Shown here: in pieces, positions 9,911 to 18,246 of the stretch | Layout of the letters: each line of letters begins with the position of its first letter | Position numbering within the stretch: position 1 is the first letter of the stretch | Assembly: GCF_001418345.1 (NCBI RefSeq) | Contig: NZ_LIPW01000001.1 | Span: 594,429 to 658,428 of the forward strand | DNA length: 64,000 nt | Source of the DNA: Pseudidiomarina woesei | GTDB taxonomy: Bacteria; Pseudomonadota; Gammaproteobacteria; Enterobacterales; Alteromonadaceae | Direction of reading: 5' to 3' | The notes under the pieces: generated by a model | Databases searched by the model: none | What the model saw: the letters and a program-made list of their open reading frames with translations, nothing else | Told to the model about the DNA's origin: nothing | Translations under genes and position numbers: made by a program

Positions 9911-9952
9911 TTCGTTGTTCGTTATTCGTTAGTCGTTAGTCGTTATTCGTTG
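9911..9952. repeat. Heptanucleotide tandem repeat (TTCGTTA-type, six units)
   Basis: Six consecutive 7-bp units: TTCGTTG, TTCGTTA, TTCGTTA, GTCGTTA, GTCGTTA, TTCGTTG. The array spans the symporter stop codon (9936-9938) and encodes its last few residues, and it fills most of the gap before dapB. Because the unit is not a multiple of three, unit gain or loss would change the symporter C-terminus or its overlap with dapB. Confidence 0.85.
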
Positions 9953-11180
9953 TTATTGGTTGACCGGTAGCGGTTAATGGTTGGTCGGCGGTTTTATTGC
10001 GGCCTAACACCACCGATACGGCCATGTCGCCGGTAACATTCGTCGCGGTGCGTGCCATATCGATGATTCGATCAATGGCGGCAATAAATGCAATACCTTC
10101 AAGCGGCAAACCTATCGCGTTCAGCGTCACGGTTAACATCACCATCGCGGTTCCTGGAACGCCGGCCGTGCCTACTGATGCCAGTGTCGCGGTTAGTGTT
10201 ATTAACAAATAGTCTGCCCAGTCTAGCGGAATACCGTAAATTTGTGCAATAAAGATAGACGCAATAGCCGGATAGATGCCACCGCAACCGTCCATATTAA
10301 TGGTGGCGCCTAATGGCAATACAAAACTAGCATACTCTTTTTGCACACCTAACTTTTCGGTAATAGCTTGGTGAGCCGCCGGAATAGTGCCAAAACTACT
10401 GCAGGTGGTAAACGCAACCAACTGAGCAGAAAATACCGACTTAAAGAAAAACCAAGGCGACATTCCTGCCAAGCGCACCATAGTGCCATAAACAAATACA
10501 ATATGAATTAAACAGGCTAAATAAATAGCACCAATAAATGCTGCTAACGGCGTTAAACTAGCCAACCCATAGTGCCCAACAACCCAAGCCATAAGGCCCA
10601 GCACCCCAAACGGTGTTAGTTCTAACACCATTTTGGTAATGCGGTACATGACTTGTGCGCCGGCTTTCATGGCATCGCCAAAGGGTTTGGCAACATCACC
10701 CAATTGGTTAATTGCAACCCCAACCAAAGCTGCAAATACCACAATTTGAATGACGTTACCTTCCGCCAACGCTGCAATAGGGTTGGTCGGAATAAAACTT
10801 AGAAACACATCCACGGGGCCAGGTACGTCTTTGGGCACATAGTTGCTATCGGCAACTAAGTCTGGCGACGGGGTAATATCAAGCAACTGTGCAACGGTTA
10901 AACCTATCAGGCTAGCAATAACCGCGGTCAGTAAAAACAAACCTATGGTTTGCGCACCAATTTTGCCGGCTTTTTCGCCGCTACCAAGCTGTAAAATGGC
11001 ACTGACAATGGCGAAGAAAATAAGCGGCGCCACCAGCATTTTTAATGCATTAATAAACAGCGTGCCCAAGGGCCGTAAGGTCTGAGCCACCTCAGGTTGT
11101 GCCACGCCGATAATAACTCCAAGCGCAAAGGCACCAAGCACACGTTGCCAAAACGGAATTGCAAACCAAGCTTTAAACAT
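9936..11180 (-). CDS. Dicarboxylate/amino-acid:cation symporter (DAACS family)
   Basis: An inner-membrane secondary transporter of the GltP/GltT/DctA family, about 414 aa with eight hydrophobic segments and two re-entrant hairpins. Family signatures visible are TTCSSFGTIPA (HP1 serine-rich tip, here CSSFGT), GATINMDG (NMDG cation/substrate motif near 300) and the GVPGTAMVM HP2 region. Substrate cannot be fixed; glutamate, aspartate or C4-dicarboxylates are typical. The ATG at 11180 has AAGGG 5 bp upstream; an in-frame GTG at 11186 overlaps that ribosome site. The C-terminal residues are written by the heptamer repeat. It stands between the repeat region and dapB. Confidence 0.88.
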   Translation of the reverse strand: MFKAWFAIPFWQRVLGAFALGVIIGVAQPEVAQTLRPLGTLFINALKMLVAPLIFFAIVSAILQLGSGEKAGKIGAQTIGLFLLTAVIASLIGLTVAQLLDITPSPDLVADSNYVPKDVPGPVDVFLSFIPTNPIAALAEGNVIQIVVFAALVGVAINQLGDVAKPFGDAMKAGAQVMYRITKMVLELTPFGVLGLMAWVVGHYGLASLTPLAAFIGAIYLACLIHIVFVYGTMVRLAGMSPWFFFKSVFSAQLVAFTTCSSFGTIPAAHQAITEKLGVQKEYASFVLPLGATINMDGCGGIYPAIASIFIAQIYGIPLDWADYLLITLTATLASVGTAGVPGTAMVMLTVTLNAIGLPLEGIAFIAAIDRIIDMARTATNVTGDMAVSVVLGRNKTADQPLTATGQPITTNND

Positions 11181-11208
11181 AATCACCCTTAAAATACGAA
11201 AACGATAT

Positions 11209-11284
11209 TAGCTATTAGATATTGGATATTAGAGGGACCGAAATACCCGAAACACCAGCGCTAATATCTAAAATCTAATAGCTA
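11209..11284. repeat. Long imperfect inverted repeat (24-bp arms)
   Basis: The arm 11209-11232 and the arm 11261-11284 are reverse complements at 21 of 24 positions, with a 28-bp loop. The arms are AT-rich and built from TATTAGAT/GATATTAG words. The element starts 28 bp upstream of the symporter start, so it could fold in that leader or be a mobile-type palindromic repeat. No T tract marks it as a terminator. Confidence 0.7.
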
Positions 11285-11373
11285 CTATCGCAGTTGAAGT
11301 TCATATTCTACTAACGGAGAGAAGTGCGCTTTAGTTCAATTTGGACTTGCTTATAACCACAATGCGCAGTCGC

Positions 11374-11550
11374 GGGCAATCACGGCGCTGCGCGCCACCC
11401 GGCTTACCTTCGTTGGCACGGCGGGCAATCACGGCGCTGCGCGCCACCCGGCTTACCTTCGCTGGCACGGCGGGCAATCACGGCGCTGCGCGCCACCCGG
11501 CTTACCTTCGCTGGCACGGCGGGCAATCACGGCGCTGCGCGCCACCCGGC
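11374..11550. repeat. 49-bp tandem repeat, 3.6 copies
   Basis: Units begin at 11374, 11423, 11472 and 11521 with GGGCAATCACGGCGC. The first three are near-identical (T/C difference in the first), and the fourth breaks off after about 30 bp into a hairpin. Each unit is GC-rich and carries a short stem GGCGC-TGC-GCGCC. Open frames through it are repeat artefacts. The rest of the 11181-11563 gap holds the inverted repeat above and no gene that I can support. Confidence 0.9.
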
Positions 11551-11563
11551 GTGGAACGCCGGG
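11545..11563 (-). terminator. GC-rich hairpin abutting the M48 peptidase stop
   Basis: CCCGGCGT-GGA-ACGCCGGG is a perfect 8-bp stem touching the TAG stop of the peptidase gene. No T tract follows on the minus strand, so it is more REP-like than a classical terminator. It forms the truncated end of the 49-bp array. Confidence 0.5.
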
Positions 11564-12364
11564 CTACATGCGACAAGTGGGTTTTGGTGCGTTTTGGTAG
11601 AGTGATTGTATGCGCGGAACATAGGCCTCTATGGCGTCAATGCGCGTTTGTGGTGTTGGGTGCGTTGACAAGAACTCAGGGCCGGCACCGCCGCCCACTT
11701 TGGCCATATTACGCCATAAATTAGCGGCTTCTGCTGGGTTATAACCGGCTGCCGCCATGTAATCGAGACCTAGTTGATCAGATTCGCTTTCATGAGTACG
11801 TGAGTAAGGTAGTAACACACCAACTTGTGCGCCAATACCTAGCGCGGCCATCACCATGGCGGCATCTTGTTCTTCAAGTTTTGCCGACGCTAACGCGGCA
11901 CCTACTTGCAACCCTAAACCTACCGCGAATTGGTTCGACATACGCTCATTGCCGTGGTCGGCAATCACGTGCGCAATTTCGTGGCCAATTACGGCGGCCA
12001 GTTGATCACGATTCTCAGTGACTTGGAGCAATCCAGTGTACACACCGATGTTTTCACCGGGTAAAGCAAACGCGTTAATTTGCTCGCTTTCAAACACGGT
12101 AATTTCCCATTGCTTGTCCCGCCAAGGGCTTGGCAATACTGAAATTAAGTCGTTGGCAACACAGTTAACATAGGCATTCACGTTAGCATCAGTACTTATT
12201 TTTTCTTTTTGCTTAAGCTCGTTGTAGCTATCATCGCCAAGCGACGCTAGTTGGCCACTGGAAAACAACATCAGCTGGCTACGCCCTGTGGGTGATTCAG
12301 TACAAGCACTTAACAATAAAATGCTAGCTAACGCGGCAATTCCCAGAGTTCTCCAATGCGCCAT
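11564..12364 (-). CDS. M48-family metallopeptidase, lipoprotein (LoiP/YggG-like)
   Basis: A 266-aa periplasmic zinc protease. The N-terminus is a lipoprotein signal with lipobox LLSAC (Cys21). The M48 motif HEIAHVIADHGNERMSNQ (zinc ligands in HExxH) is near residue 120, and the third ligand is probably in the SESDQLGLDYMAAAGY segment. Relatives in E. coli (LoiP, BepA) act on the outer membrane and its assembly. The start at 12364 has AAGGAG 7 bp upstream. Upstream codons open to 12466 overlap the previous gene and look non-coding. It lies 40 bp after the CMP-sugar synthase gene and could be the last gene of that transcript. Confidence 0.92.
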   Translation of the reverse strand: MAHWRTLGIAALASILLLSACTESPTGRSQLMLFSSGQLASLGDDSYNELKQKEKISTDANVNAYVNCVANDLISVLPSPWRDKQWEITVFESEQINAFALPGENIGVYTGLLQVTENRDQLAAVIGHEIAHVIADHGNERMSNQFAVGLGLQVGAALASAKLEEQDAAMVMAALGIGAQVGVLLPYSRTHESESDQLGLDYMAAAGYNPAEAANLWRNMAKVGGGAGPEFLSTHPTPQTRIDAIEAYVPRIQSLYQNAPKPTCRM

Positions 12365-12404
12365 AAATGCTCTCCTTAAACACAGTGATATCAATAGGTA
12401 ACAC

Positions 12405-13109
12405 TTAGAGTTTAGTCGATAAACAAAATTCAGCCCAAGCGAAATCACGAGCAGTATCAATATCAACCGAGTCTTCTAACGGCATGACATACGCAAATGC
12501 CTTGCTTGTGGGTGCATAAAGCTGTGCCAGTTGGCCCACAATGTGGCGTTTAAATAAATAAATAGCGCCATTTAATTCATATATCTGGCGCATATCTTGG
12601 GTGCGTTTAACCGCCGCATTGGCGCTAATATCAATAAAACCCGCCAAGCTATGGTCGGCTGGCAAGGTATTACAAAGTTCTAGGCGCACATCGCTTGCAG
12701 TTACTGACACCACGCCTTCGGCTTGTTTTTCCTGCATCAGCGCCAACGCGCTTTTTATATGCTCCGCGTGACGAAACGGTGATGTCGGTTGCAACAGGCC
12801 CACGGTATCAATGTTCAATGCCTCATGTTGCTCTAACCAATTGACCGCATGCTCAATCACAGCGTCTGATGTTGCCATATCGCCCGACAATTCCACCGGT
12901 CGCAAAAAGGGTACGTCGGCACCAAAGGCTATAGCAACGTCGGCAATAGCTTGGTCATCGGTACTAACAACAACCCGGTCAAAACAACCACTGCTCAGCG
13001 CAGCTTCTATGGTCCAGGCGATGAGCGGTGTGCCGCCCAACGTTTTAATGTTTTTTCCGGGTAAGCGTTTACTTCCGCCACGCGCCGGAATAATCGCAAT
13101 TGCGCCCAT
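12405..13109 (-). CDS. legF: CMP-nonulosonic acid (CMP-legionaminate) cytidylyltransferase
   Basis: It activates a nine-carbon sugar acid with CTP to CMP-sugar for glycosyltransferases. The 234-aa protein opens with the family motif IIPARGGSKRLPGKNIKTLGG (residues 6-26). The conserved VSTDD, LLQPTSPFR and ELNGAIYL motifs follow. On sequence alone it could be NeuA, LegF or PseF. The neighbours (LegB/LegC/LegG/LegI types plus a PtmE-type enzyme) favour legionaminic acid. Start and upstream stop share TAATG. Gene symbol is by pathway inference. Confidence 0.85.
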   Translation of the reverse strand: MGAIAIIPARGGSKRLPGKNIKTLGGTPLIAWTIEAALSSGCFDRVVVSTDDQAIADVAIAFGADVPFLRPVELSGDMATSDAVIEHAVNWLEQHEALNIDTVGLLQPTSPFRHAEHIKSALALMQEKQAEGVVSVTASDVRLELCNTLPADHSLAGFIDISANAAVKRTQDMRQIYELNGAIYLFKRHIVGQLAQLYAPTSKAFAYVMPLEDSVDIDTARDFAWAEFCLSTKL

Positions 13110-14161
13110 TATAAACCAAGCCCTTTTATGTCAACTTGCGCGCGTTTGAAATCATCCATACGGCCAATATCCAGCCAGTATTCATGAATGGGGAACATAA
13201 ACACGTCTTCGTTTGCATCAAGGTATGTTTGCAACAACGTTGGCATATCAATACGTTTCTGTTTTTCCACGTTTTTGAATATCTCAGGGCTAATGACATA
13301 GATACCTGCGTTGACGAAAAAGCGCTGAATAGGCTTTTCTTCCATACTAATAATGCGCTCGCCATCGCCCATAATCACGCCATAGGGTATTTGGTAGTCG
13401 TATTCGCGCACGCACATGGTCGCCAAGGCATGGTGGGTCATATGAAAATCTAGCACGCGCTCAAAATCAACCGAGGTCAGTACGTCGCCGTTGACCATGA
13501 TCAGCGGTAACCCAGGGGTCGACTCGGGCAGTAAGCCAAGCGCCCCACCTGTACCTAAAGGCTCTTCTTCGTGCACGTATGTAATGTTGACATTCCACTT
13601 GCTGCCATCACCAAAGTAATTGCGAATTACTTCCGGTAAGTAATGCGTGGAAATATAAAAGTTGGAGAAACCCGATTTAATAAAATTAAGCAGCAAGGTT
13701 TCTAATATCGGCCGCTCGCCCACCTTGAGCATTGGTTTAGGCGTGTTGTCGGTTAGCGGGCGTAAACGCGTGCCAAAGCCACCCGCCATAATGAACACAG
13801 GGTTCTGGTAACTGCGGCTACTTTGTAACTTTTGCAGGGTTTGTAGGCCAATCACACACCCTTGTGACACCACAGGTATAGCTAAAATACTTTTGCTTTG
13901 CATCAGCGCTACAGCGTCGCTGCGCGAGGTTTCTGGTGTAACCGTAATGGGCTGCGTGTTCATCACTTGGCTAACGGGCGCATCAAGGCCGACGCCGCGC
14001 AATAAACCTCGGCGCACATCACCGTCAGTAACCACTCCCTGCAAATGCATGGTTTCGTCGCATACCAACACAATGCGCAACGCACCTTCGTCTAATTGTT
14101 TTAGCGCGGTCTGTAAGCTTGTCGACGGCGCAACAACTACCTGTTTCCAATCATAACTCAT
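13109..14161 (-). CDS. ptmE: CBS-domain sugar-phosphate nucleotidyltransferase (PtmE-like)
   Basis: A 350-aa fusion: two CBS modules (about residues 1-115) followed by a nucleotidyltransferase domain with GGFGTRLRPLTDNTPKPMLKVGERPILE at about 127-154. Campylobacter PtmE has this architecture and makes GDP-glucosamine, the entry of the GDP-linked legionaminic acid route. I infer the same role. The CBS pair could sense nucleotides. Its start overlaps neuD as ATGA and its stop overlaps legF as TAATG, so it is coupled on both sides. Confidence 0.8.
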   Translation of the reverse strand: MSYDWKQVVVAPSTSLQTALKQLDEGALRIVLVCDETMHLQGVVTDGDVRRGLLRGVGLDAPVSQVMNTQPITVTPETSRSDAVALMQSKSILAIPVVSQGCVIGLQTLQKLQSSRSYQNPVFIMAGGFGTRLRPLTDNTPKPMLKVGERPILETLLLNFIKSGFSNFYISTHYLPEVIRNYFGDGSKWNVNITYVHEEEPLGTGGALGLLPESTPGLPLIMVNGDVLTSVDFERVLDFHMTHHALATMCVREYDYQIPYGVIMGDGERIISMEEKPIQRFFVNAGIYVISPEIFKNVEKQKRIDMPTLLQTYLDANEDVFMFPIHEYWLDIGRMDDFKRAQVDIKGLGL

Positions 14162-14856
14162 GCTTGGTCAGCGTCCTTTTTTACAAATGCTTTTGCGGGG
14201 TAATGAATAGCCTTCTCAGGTACATCTCGCGTCACTACCGAGCCTGCGCCTATCACGGCTTCAGTGCGAATCTGCAGGCCTTGAATAATGGTTGCTCCGG
14301 CCCCAACATGCACCCGCTCAGCTAACCTGACATCGCCACAAACAACCGCACCGGGGGCCACATGACACTGCGCTCCAACCTGCACATCGTGTTCAATAAT
14401 GGCTCCGCTATTAATAATCGTATTGGCGCCAATGCTGCAACCATTCACAATAGCACCGGGTAAAATTTGTACCCCTTGCTCCAGCTGTGCAAATCGTGAC
14501 ACCACCGCCGAAGGAGCGATAACCGTGGCAAACACATAACCTAAATTGCTAAAACGCGTAAATAAGCGTTCGCGTAAGGCACTTGCTTGCGGTAGCGAGC
14601 CGACAGCATTGACTAGCTCAATGGCGTCAGGCGCAAAGTTCAATACGTCGTCGTCGGCCTTAAAATGGGGTAAACCATCAAATTCAGGGGCATCGCTAAC
14701 TTGCGGTGCAACCAAGCCGAAAATCTCGCGACCCTGCGCCATTAACACGTCAATGAGCACCCGCGCGTGGCCGCCGGCACCCAATACCAGTACAGGCTTC
14801 GCTTGCGTGGTTTGCTTGCGCTCAGTCACGAATAAGGTCCCCAGATTGGTAGTCAT
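14158..14856 (-). CDS. NeuD/PglD-type sugar acetyltransferase
   Basis: A 232-aa acyltransferase. The N-terminal PglD-like Rossmann domain contains VLVLGAGGHARVLIDVL (about 22-38). The C-terminal half is a left-handed beta-helix of hexapeptide repeats (GVQILPGAIVNGCSIGANTIINSGAII...). PglD relatives N-acetylate the 4-amino group of nucleotide sugars, and NeuD relatives O-acetylate sialic acid. In this operon it probably supplies the LegH step, acetylating the LegC product. A GTG at 14829 preceded by GGGGA is an alternative start; the ATG at 14856 has AGGTGA 6 bp upstream and overlaps neuB/legI by 35 bp. Confidence 0.82.
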   Translation of the reverse strand: MTTNLGTLFVTERKQTTQAKPVLVLGAGGHARVLIDVLMAQGREIFGLVAPQVSDAPEFDGLPHFKADDDVLNFAPDAIELVNAVGSLPQASALRERLFTRFSNLGYVFATVIAPSAVVSRFAQLEQGVQILPGAIVNGCSIGANTIINSGAIIEHDVQVGAQCHVAPGAVVCGDVRLAERVHVGAGATIIQGLQIRTEAVIGAGSVVTRDVPEKAIHYPAKAFVKKDADQA

Positions 14857-15895
14857 GTTGACTCACCTGCCCCACCACCTGCCAATAATCAAATGGCGAC
14901 CGCCCAGAGCCAGGGCGCTTCACCGCAAGGTCTTCGGCCGTTATCACTTGCCCCTGTTTGATTGCGCGCGCCGCAACAAGGCTCTTGCGCGCTATCGCTT
15001 TATTGCGAACTTCAGATACCGTCGGGCGCTTAACGCCATCGCCCAAGGCCTGCTCCACCTGCCGAATCGCCTGCGTCATCGCAGCAAGCTCGTGGGGCTC
15101 TAGCGACGCTTTATGGTCTGGCCCTTCAAGATTTTTGTCTAAGGTAAAATGCTTTTCAATAATGCTAGCACCGCGAGCCACGGCAGCAATAGGTACAGTA
15201 ATACCATGGCTGTGGTCCGAGTAACCCACCGCTAATTTAAAGGTTTCGCGCAGGCTATCCATGGCGCGCAAGTTAATTTCATTCATCGGCGCTGGGTATT
15301 CGGTAGTGCAATGCAACACGCACACTTTATCGCGCAGCGCCTGCTGCCCTTCGTTTGAGGCATACGCAGCTTCAAAATCAGCGCGACTGGCTTGGGTTGC
15401 TTGCGGGTTTAAGTACCCAAAAGCAATAACCCCTAATACCGCTTCAATGTCTGCTACGGTTGCCATTCCGGTGGAGACAATCAAGTCACACCCGGTTTGC
15501 GCGTGTTTGAGCACCAAAGGTGCGTTGGTAATTTCACCCGACGGTATTTTCAGGCGCTTCAGCTTTAAATCATTCACTAAAAAATCGAGGCTTTCGTCAT
15601 CAAACGCGGTCGACAAAAACTCAATGCCCAAGCTTTGGCACTGCGCTACCAATTCATGGTGCAGCTCATAGCTCAGCTCTAAGCGTTGCAGCATGGCCAG
15701 CTGCGACTCTTCTTTGCCGGTGTTTTTCTTCTGATAGTCGGCCTGAGTAGCCTGCTCGGTCACCAAGTTTTTCGCTTTGAACGTTTGAAACTTCACAATA
15801 TCAGCGCCGGCTTGATGCGCAGCAAGCACTAACTGACGGGCCAGCTCAGCATCGCCGTTATGGTTCACACCAGCTTCAGCAATAATTAACGTCAT
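14822..15895 (-). CDS. legI: N-acetylneuraminate/legionaminate synthase family protein
   Basis: It condenses a six-carbon 2-acetamido sugar with phosphoenolpyruvate to a nonulosonic acid. The 357-aa protein has the NeuB TIM barrel (1-285; IIAEAGVNHNGD at 4-15, KIPSGEITNAPLV, STGMAT, VGYSDHSHG) and a C-terminal SAF/antifreeze-like domain (about 295-350; RKSLVAARAIKQGQVI). NeuB, LegI and PseI are close. The LegB/LegC partners point to 2,4-diacetamido-2,4,6-trideoxymannose as substrate, giving N,N'-diacetyllegionaminate. It overlaps the epimerase gene by ATGA. Confidence 0.87.
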   Translation of the reverse strand: MTLIIAEAGVNHNGDAELARQLVLAAHQAGADIVKFQTFKAKNLVTEQATQADYQKKNTGKEESQLAMLQRLELSYELHHELVAQCQSLGIEFLSTAFDDESLDFLVNDLKLKRLKIPSGEITNAPLVLKHAQTGCDLIVSTGMATVADIEAVLGVIAFGYLNPQATQASRADFEAAYASNEGQQALRDKVCVLHCTTEYPAPMNEINLRAMDSLRETFKLAVGYSDHSHGITVPIAAVARGASIIEKHFTLDKNLEGPDHKASLEPHELAAMTQAIRQVEQALGDGVKRPTVSEVRNKAIARKSLVAARAIKQGQVITAEDLAVKRPGSGRSPFDYWQVVGQVSQHDYQSGDLIRD

Positions 15896-17058
15896 GAGTT
15901 TACCCCTGGTAAATCATAAAATGTTTTCACGGTGCTTAAGTGCTCGGTACGCAATAGCGCCATAATTTTTTCAACCGCATTCCCCTGCCCGTAAGGGTTG
16001 GTTACGCCGGTTAATTGTCCCGACTGTTTTAACTCGAGCGCGCGACCAATAGCCGCGGTTATCGCGTCACCGGTGGCCGCACAATGCAATACACTACTGG
16101 CCGCAATACGCCCCTGTTGCCGCGCGCCAATATTCACCGTTGGCACCGCAAACGATGGCACTTCAATAATGCCACTCGACGAATTACCAATAACTACCGC
16201 GGCATGTTTTACCGCGCTCAAATAACGCTGTTGCCCCAATGATGGAACCACTTTAATGCGCTCTGGGTGCTTGCTTGCGTACTGTTCAATAAGCGGAATA
16301 AGTTTTCGCCCGCCTTCGTCGGCGTTTGGGTAGGTCATAATGACCTTTAAGTCTGGATAGGCATTTAATGCCTGTGTGATAGCCGCAAAGGTTGGCTCGC
16401 CGGGCTCATCGGCCAAGGTGACCGGGTGATATGTAAATACGGCATAGTCAGAATTGGTTAAGTCAAACTCAAGTGACTGTGACAGTTGCGCCACCGACAT
16501 AAAGGGCGAGCGTTGCAAATGGTCCAAGCCAATAGCACCAACATTAACCACGCGTTCGGGCTGCTCGCCTAATTGAATAACCCGCTGCCGATAGCTTTCG
16601 GTTGCGGTGGCGTGCAATAGGCTCATTTTGCTAATGGCATGACGAATGGCGTCGTCATAGGCGCCTTCAGTAATTTCACCGCCGTGAATGTGCAAAATAG
16701 GAATACGCATCAGCAGCGCCGCCTGCGCCGCCCCTAAGGCTTCGTAACGGTCACCTAATATGACTAGCACATCGGGTTGCATACGCGCTAACGCCTCGCC
16801 ATAGCCCATGATACCTAAGCCAAGACTTTTTACCGTAGCCACGGCGCTGTCAGAGGCCAACAACATGTCCACTTGCTCAGTCACGGTAAAGCCGTCTTTT
16901 TTGATTTGCTCAACGGTTAGACCAAATTCTGGGGCCAAATGCGCGCCAGAAACCAACAGTTGCAGCTGCATATCGGCGGCGGCTTCAATGTCTTTAAGTA
17001 ACCAATACAGCAGGCCGTATTCAGCTCGTGTACCGGTAAAAACGGCAATTTTTCGCAT
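15892..17058 (-). CDS. legG: NDP-sugar 2-epimerase (hydrolysing), NeuC/LegG type
   Basis: This enzyme removes the nucleotide and inverts C2, giving the free manno-sugar for the synthase. The 388-aa protein has the epimerase_2 fold: IAVFTGTRAEYGLL at the N-terminus, VLVILGDRYEALGAAQAAL near 95, HIHGGEITEGAYDDAIRHAISKMS near 124 and a SSSGIIEVPSF nucleotide-binding loop near 293. The ATG at 17058 is used; a GTG one codon upstream is possible. It starts 16 bp after legC and overlaps legI by 4 bp. Confidence 0.87.
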   Translation of the reverse strand: MRKIAVFTGTRAEYGLLYWLLKDIEAAADMQLQLLVSGAHLAPEFGLTVEQIKKDGFTVTEQVDMLLASDSAVATVKSLGLGIMGYGEALARMQPDVLVILGDRYEALGAAQAALLMRIPILHIHGGEITEGAYDDAIRHAISKMSLLHATATESYRQRVIQLGEQPERVVNVGAIGLDHLQRSPFMSVAQLSQSLEFDLTNSDYAVFTYHPVTLADEPGEPTFAAITQALNAYPDLKVIMTYPNADEGGRKLIPLIEQYASKHPERIKVVPSLGQQRYLSAVKHAAVVIGNSSSGIIEVPSFAVPTVNIGARQQGRIAASSVLHCAATGDAITAAIGRALELKQSGQLTGVTNPYGQGNAVEKIMALLRTEHLSTVKTFYDLPGVNS

Positions 17059-17074
17059 CACTGGATCGCTCTGT

Positions 17075-18226
17075 TTAAATGGGCGAACTGGGGATATTGA
17101 CTAACCGCGCTTCAATATCTTCAGAAACGGTTAATGGCCCACGTGGGCATTGTGCAAACATGGGCAGCCGATGCATAAGCTGCCAAATAGGTCGGCACAT
17201 AATACCGGCCGCATTTTGGCTTTCTAATAATTCATTTCGTGCTTGCTTATCTTCACACAAAATTGCATTCAACCAAAAATTCGACTGACCGTGCGCGGGC
17301 TCATCCACAAAAGTGAACGTGGTGCCCGCAAAGAACTCACGATAGCGCGCGGCAAGCTGGCGTTTTTGCTCTAGAAATTTCGGCAACTGTTGCATTTGTG
17401 CACAGCCAAGCGCGGCATTTAAGTTCGGCAGCCGATAATTAAAGCCCGGCTCGTCATGATAAAACTCATAAGGGTGCGGCACCTTGGCGGTGGTCGTCAC
17501 ATGTTTGGTGCGTTTGCCAAGCTCTTCGTTGGCACACAGCACCATGCCACCACCGCCGGTGGTAATAATTTTATTGCCATTAAAGCTAAGCGCCGCTAGC
17601 TGCCCAATGGTGCCGGTATGTTGACCTTGATAGTACGAGCCCAAACTTTCGGCGGCGTCTTCAATTAACACCAAGTGCCATTTATCGCACAATTGCTTCA
17701 TTTCATTTAAGTGCACGGGGTGGCCAAAAGTGTGCATGGGCACCACCGCACGAATAGCTCGCCCGGTGTCTTTGTGCACACAACGCTCGCCATCTAACCT
17801 CGCATGCTCGCTTAGGTAGGCTTCCAGCGCTTTGGGGCTCAAGCCCAAGGTACTTGGCGCCACGTCAACAAAAATGGGCTCGGCGCCCATGTGATACATG
17901 GCGTTGCAGGTTGCCACAAAGGTCAGCGCTTGGGTAATGACAAAGTCACCGCGCTCAACACCGGCCATATATAACGCGGTGTGCAGCGCCGCCGTGCCAT
18001 TCACTGTGGCAATGGCGCGCGTTGCCCCCGTAAAGGCTTGCATGCGCTGTTCAAACTCATCAACAAACTTCCCCACGCTCGACACAAAAGTGCTTTCAAT
18101 GGTGTCGAGCACGTTGCTTTTTTCAAGCTCACCAAAGGTAGGCGCGTGCAACGGAATAAAGTCGTTGGTTTGATAAATACTGCGAACAAATTCGCTCAGC
18201 TGTTGCTGTGATGTTGCGTGTGACAT
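17075..18226 (-). CDS. legC: LegC-type PLP-dependent sugar aminotransferase
   Basis: A DegT/DnrJ/EryC1-family aminotransferase of 383 aa. It has the substrate loop of the family (VNGTAALHTALYMAGV near 74), the PLP ring-stacking region HTFGHP, the Asp in LIEDAAESLGS and the Schiff-base lysine in SFNGNKIITTGGGG (about 213-226). LegC proteins transfer an amino group to C4 of NDP-4-keto-6-deoxy-GlcNAc made by LegB. The N-terminus (SEFVRSIYQTNDFIPLHAPTFGELEK) is typical of the LegC subfamily rather than PseC. It lies 20 bp after legB. Confidence 0.88.
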   Translation of the reverse strand: MSHATSQQQLSEFVRSIYQTNDFIPLHAPTFGELEKSNVLDTIESTFVSSVGKFVDEFEQRMQAFTGATRAIATVNGTAALHTALYMAGVERGDFVITQALTFVATCNAMYHMGAEPIFVDVAPSTLGLSPKALEAYLSEHARLDGERCVHKDTGRAIRAVVPMHTFGHPVHLNEMKQLCDKWHLVLIEDAAESLGSYYQGQHTGTIGQLAALSFNGNKIITTGGGGMVLCANEELGKRTKHVTTTAKVPHPYEFYHDEPGFNYRLPNLNAALGCAQMQQLPKFLEQKRQLAARYREFFAGTTFTFVDEPAHGQSNFWLNAILCEDKQARNELLESQNAAGIMCRPIWQLMHRLPMFAQCPRGPLTVSEDIEARLVNIPSSPI

Positions 18227-18246
18227 AAGTACAGGCGCGGCCCTAG

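Noticed and set aside
11374-11550. CRISPR array
   Set aside because: The 49-bp units are directly contiguous with no unique spacers, and no cas gene is near.
11341-11724. A 127-codon open frame on the plus strand with repeated HGAARHPAYLRWHG-like peptides
   Set aside because: It is a translation of the 49-bp DNA repeat plus antisense of the M48 gene; no ribosome site and no plausible protein.
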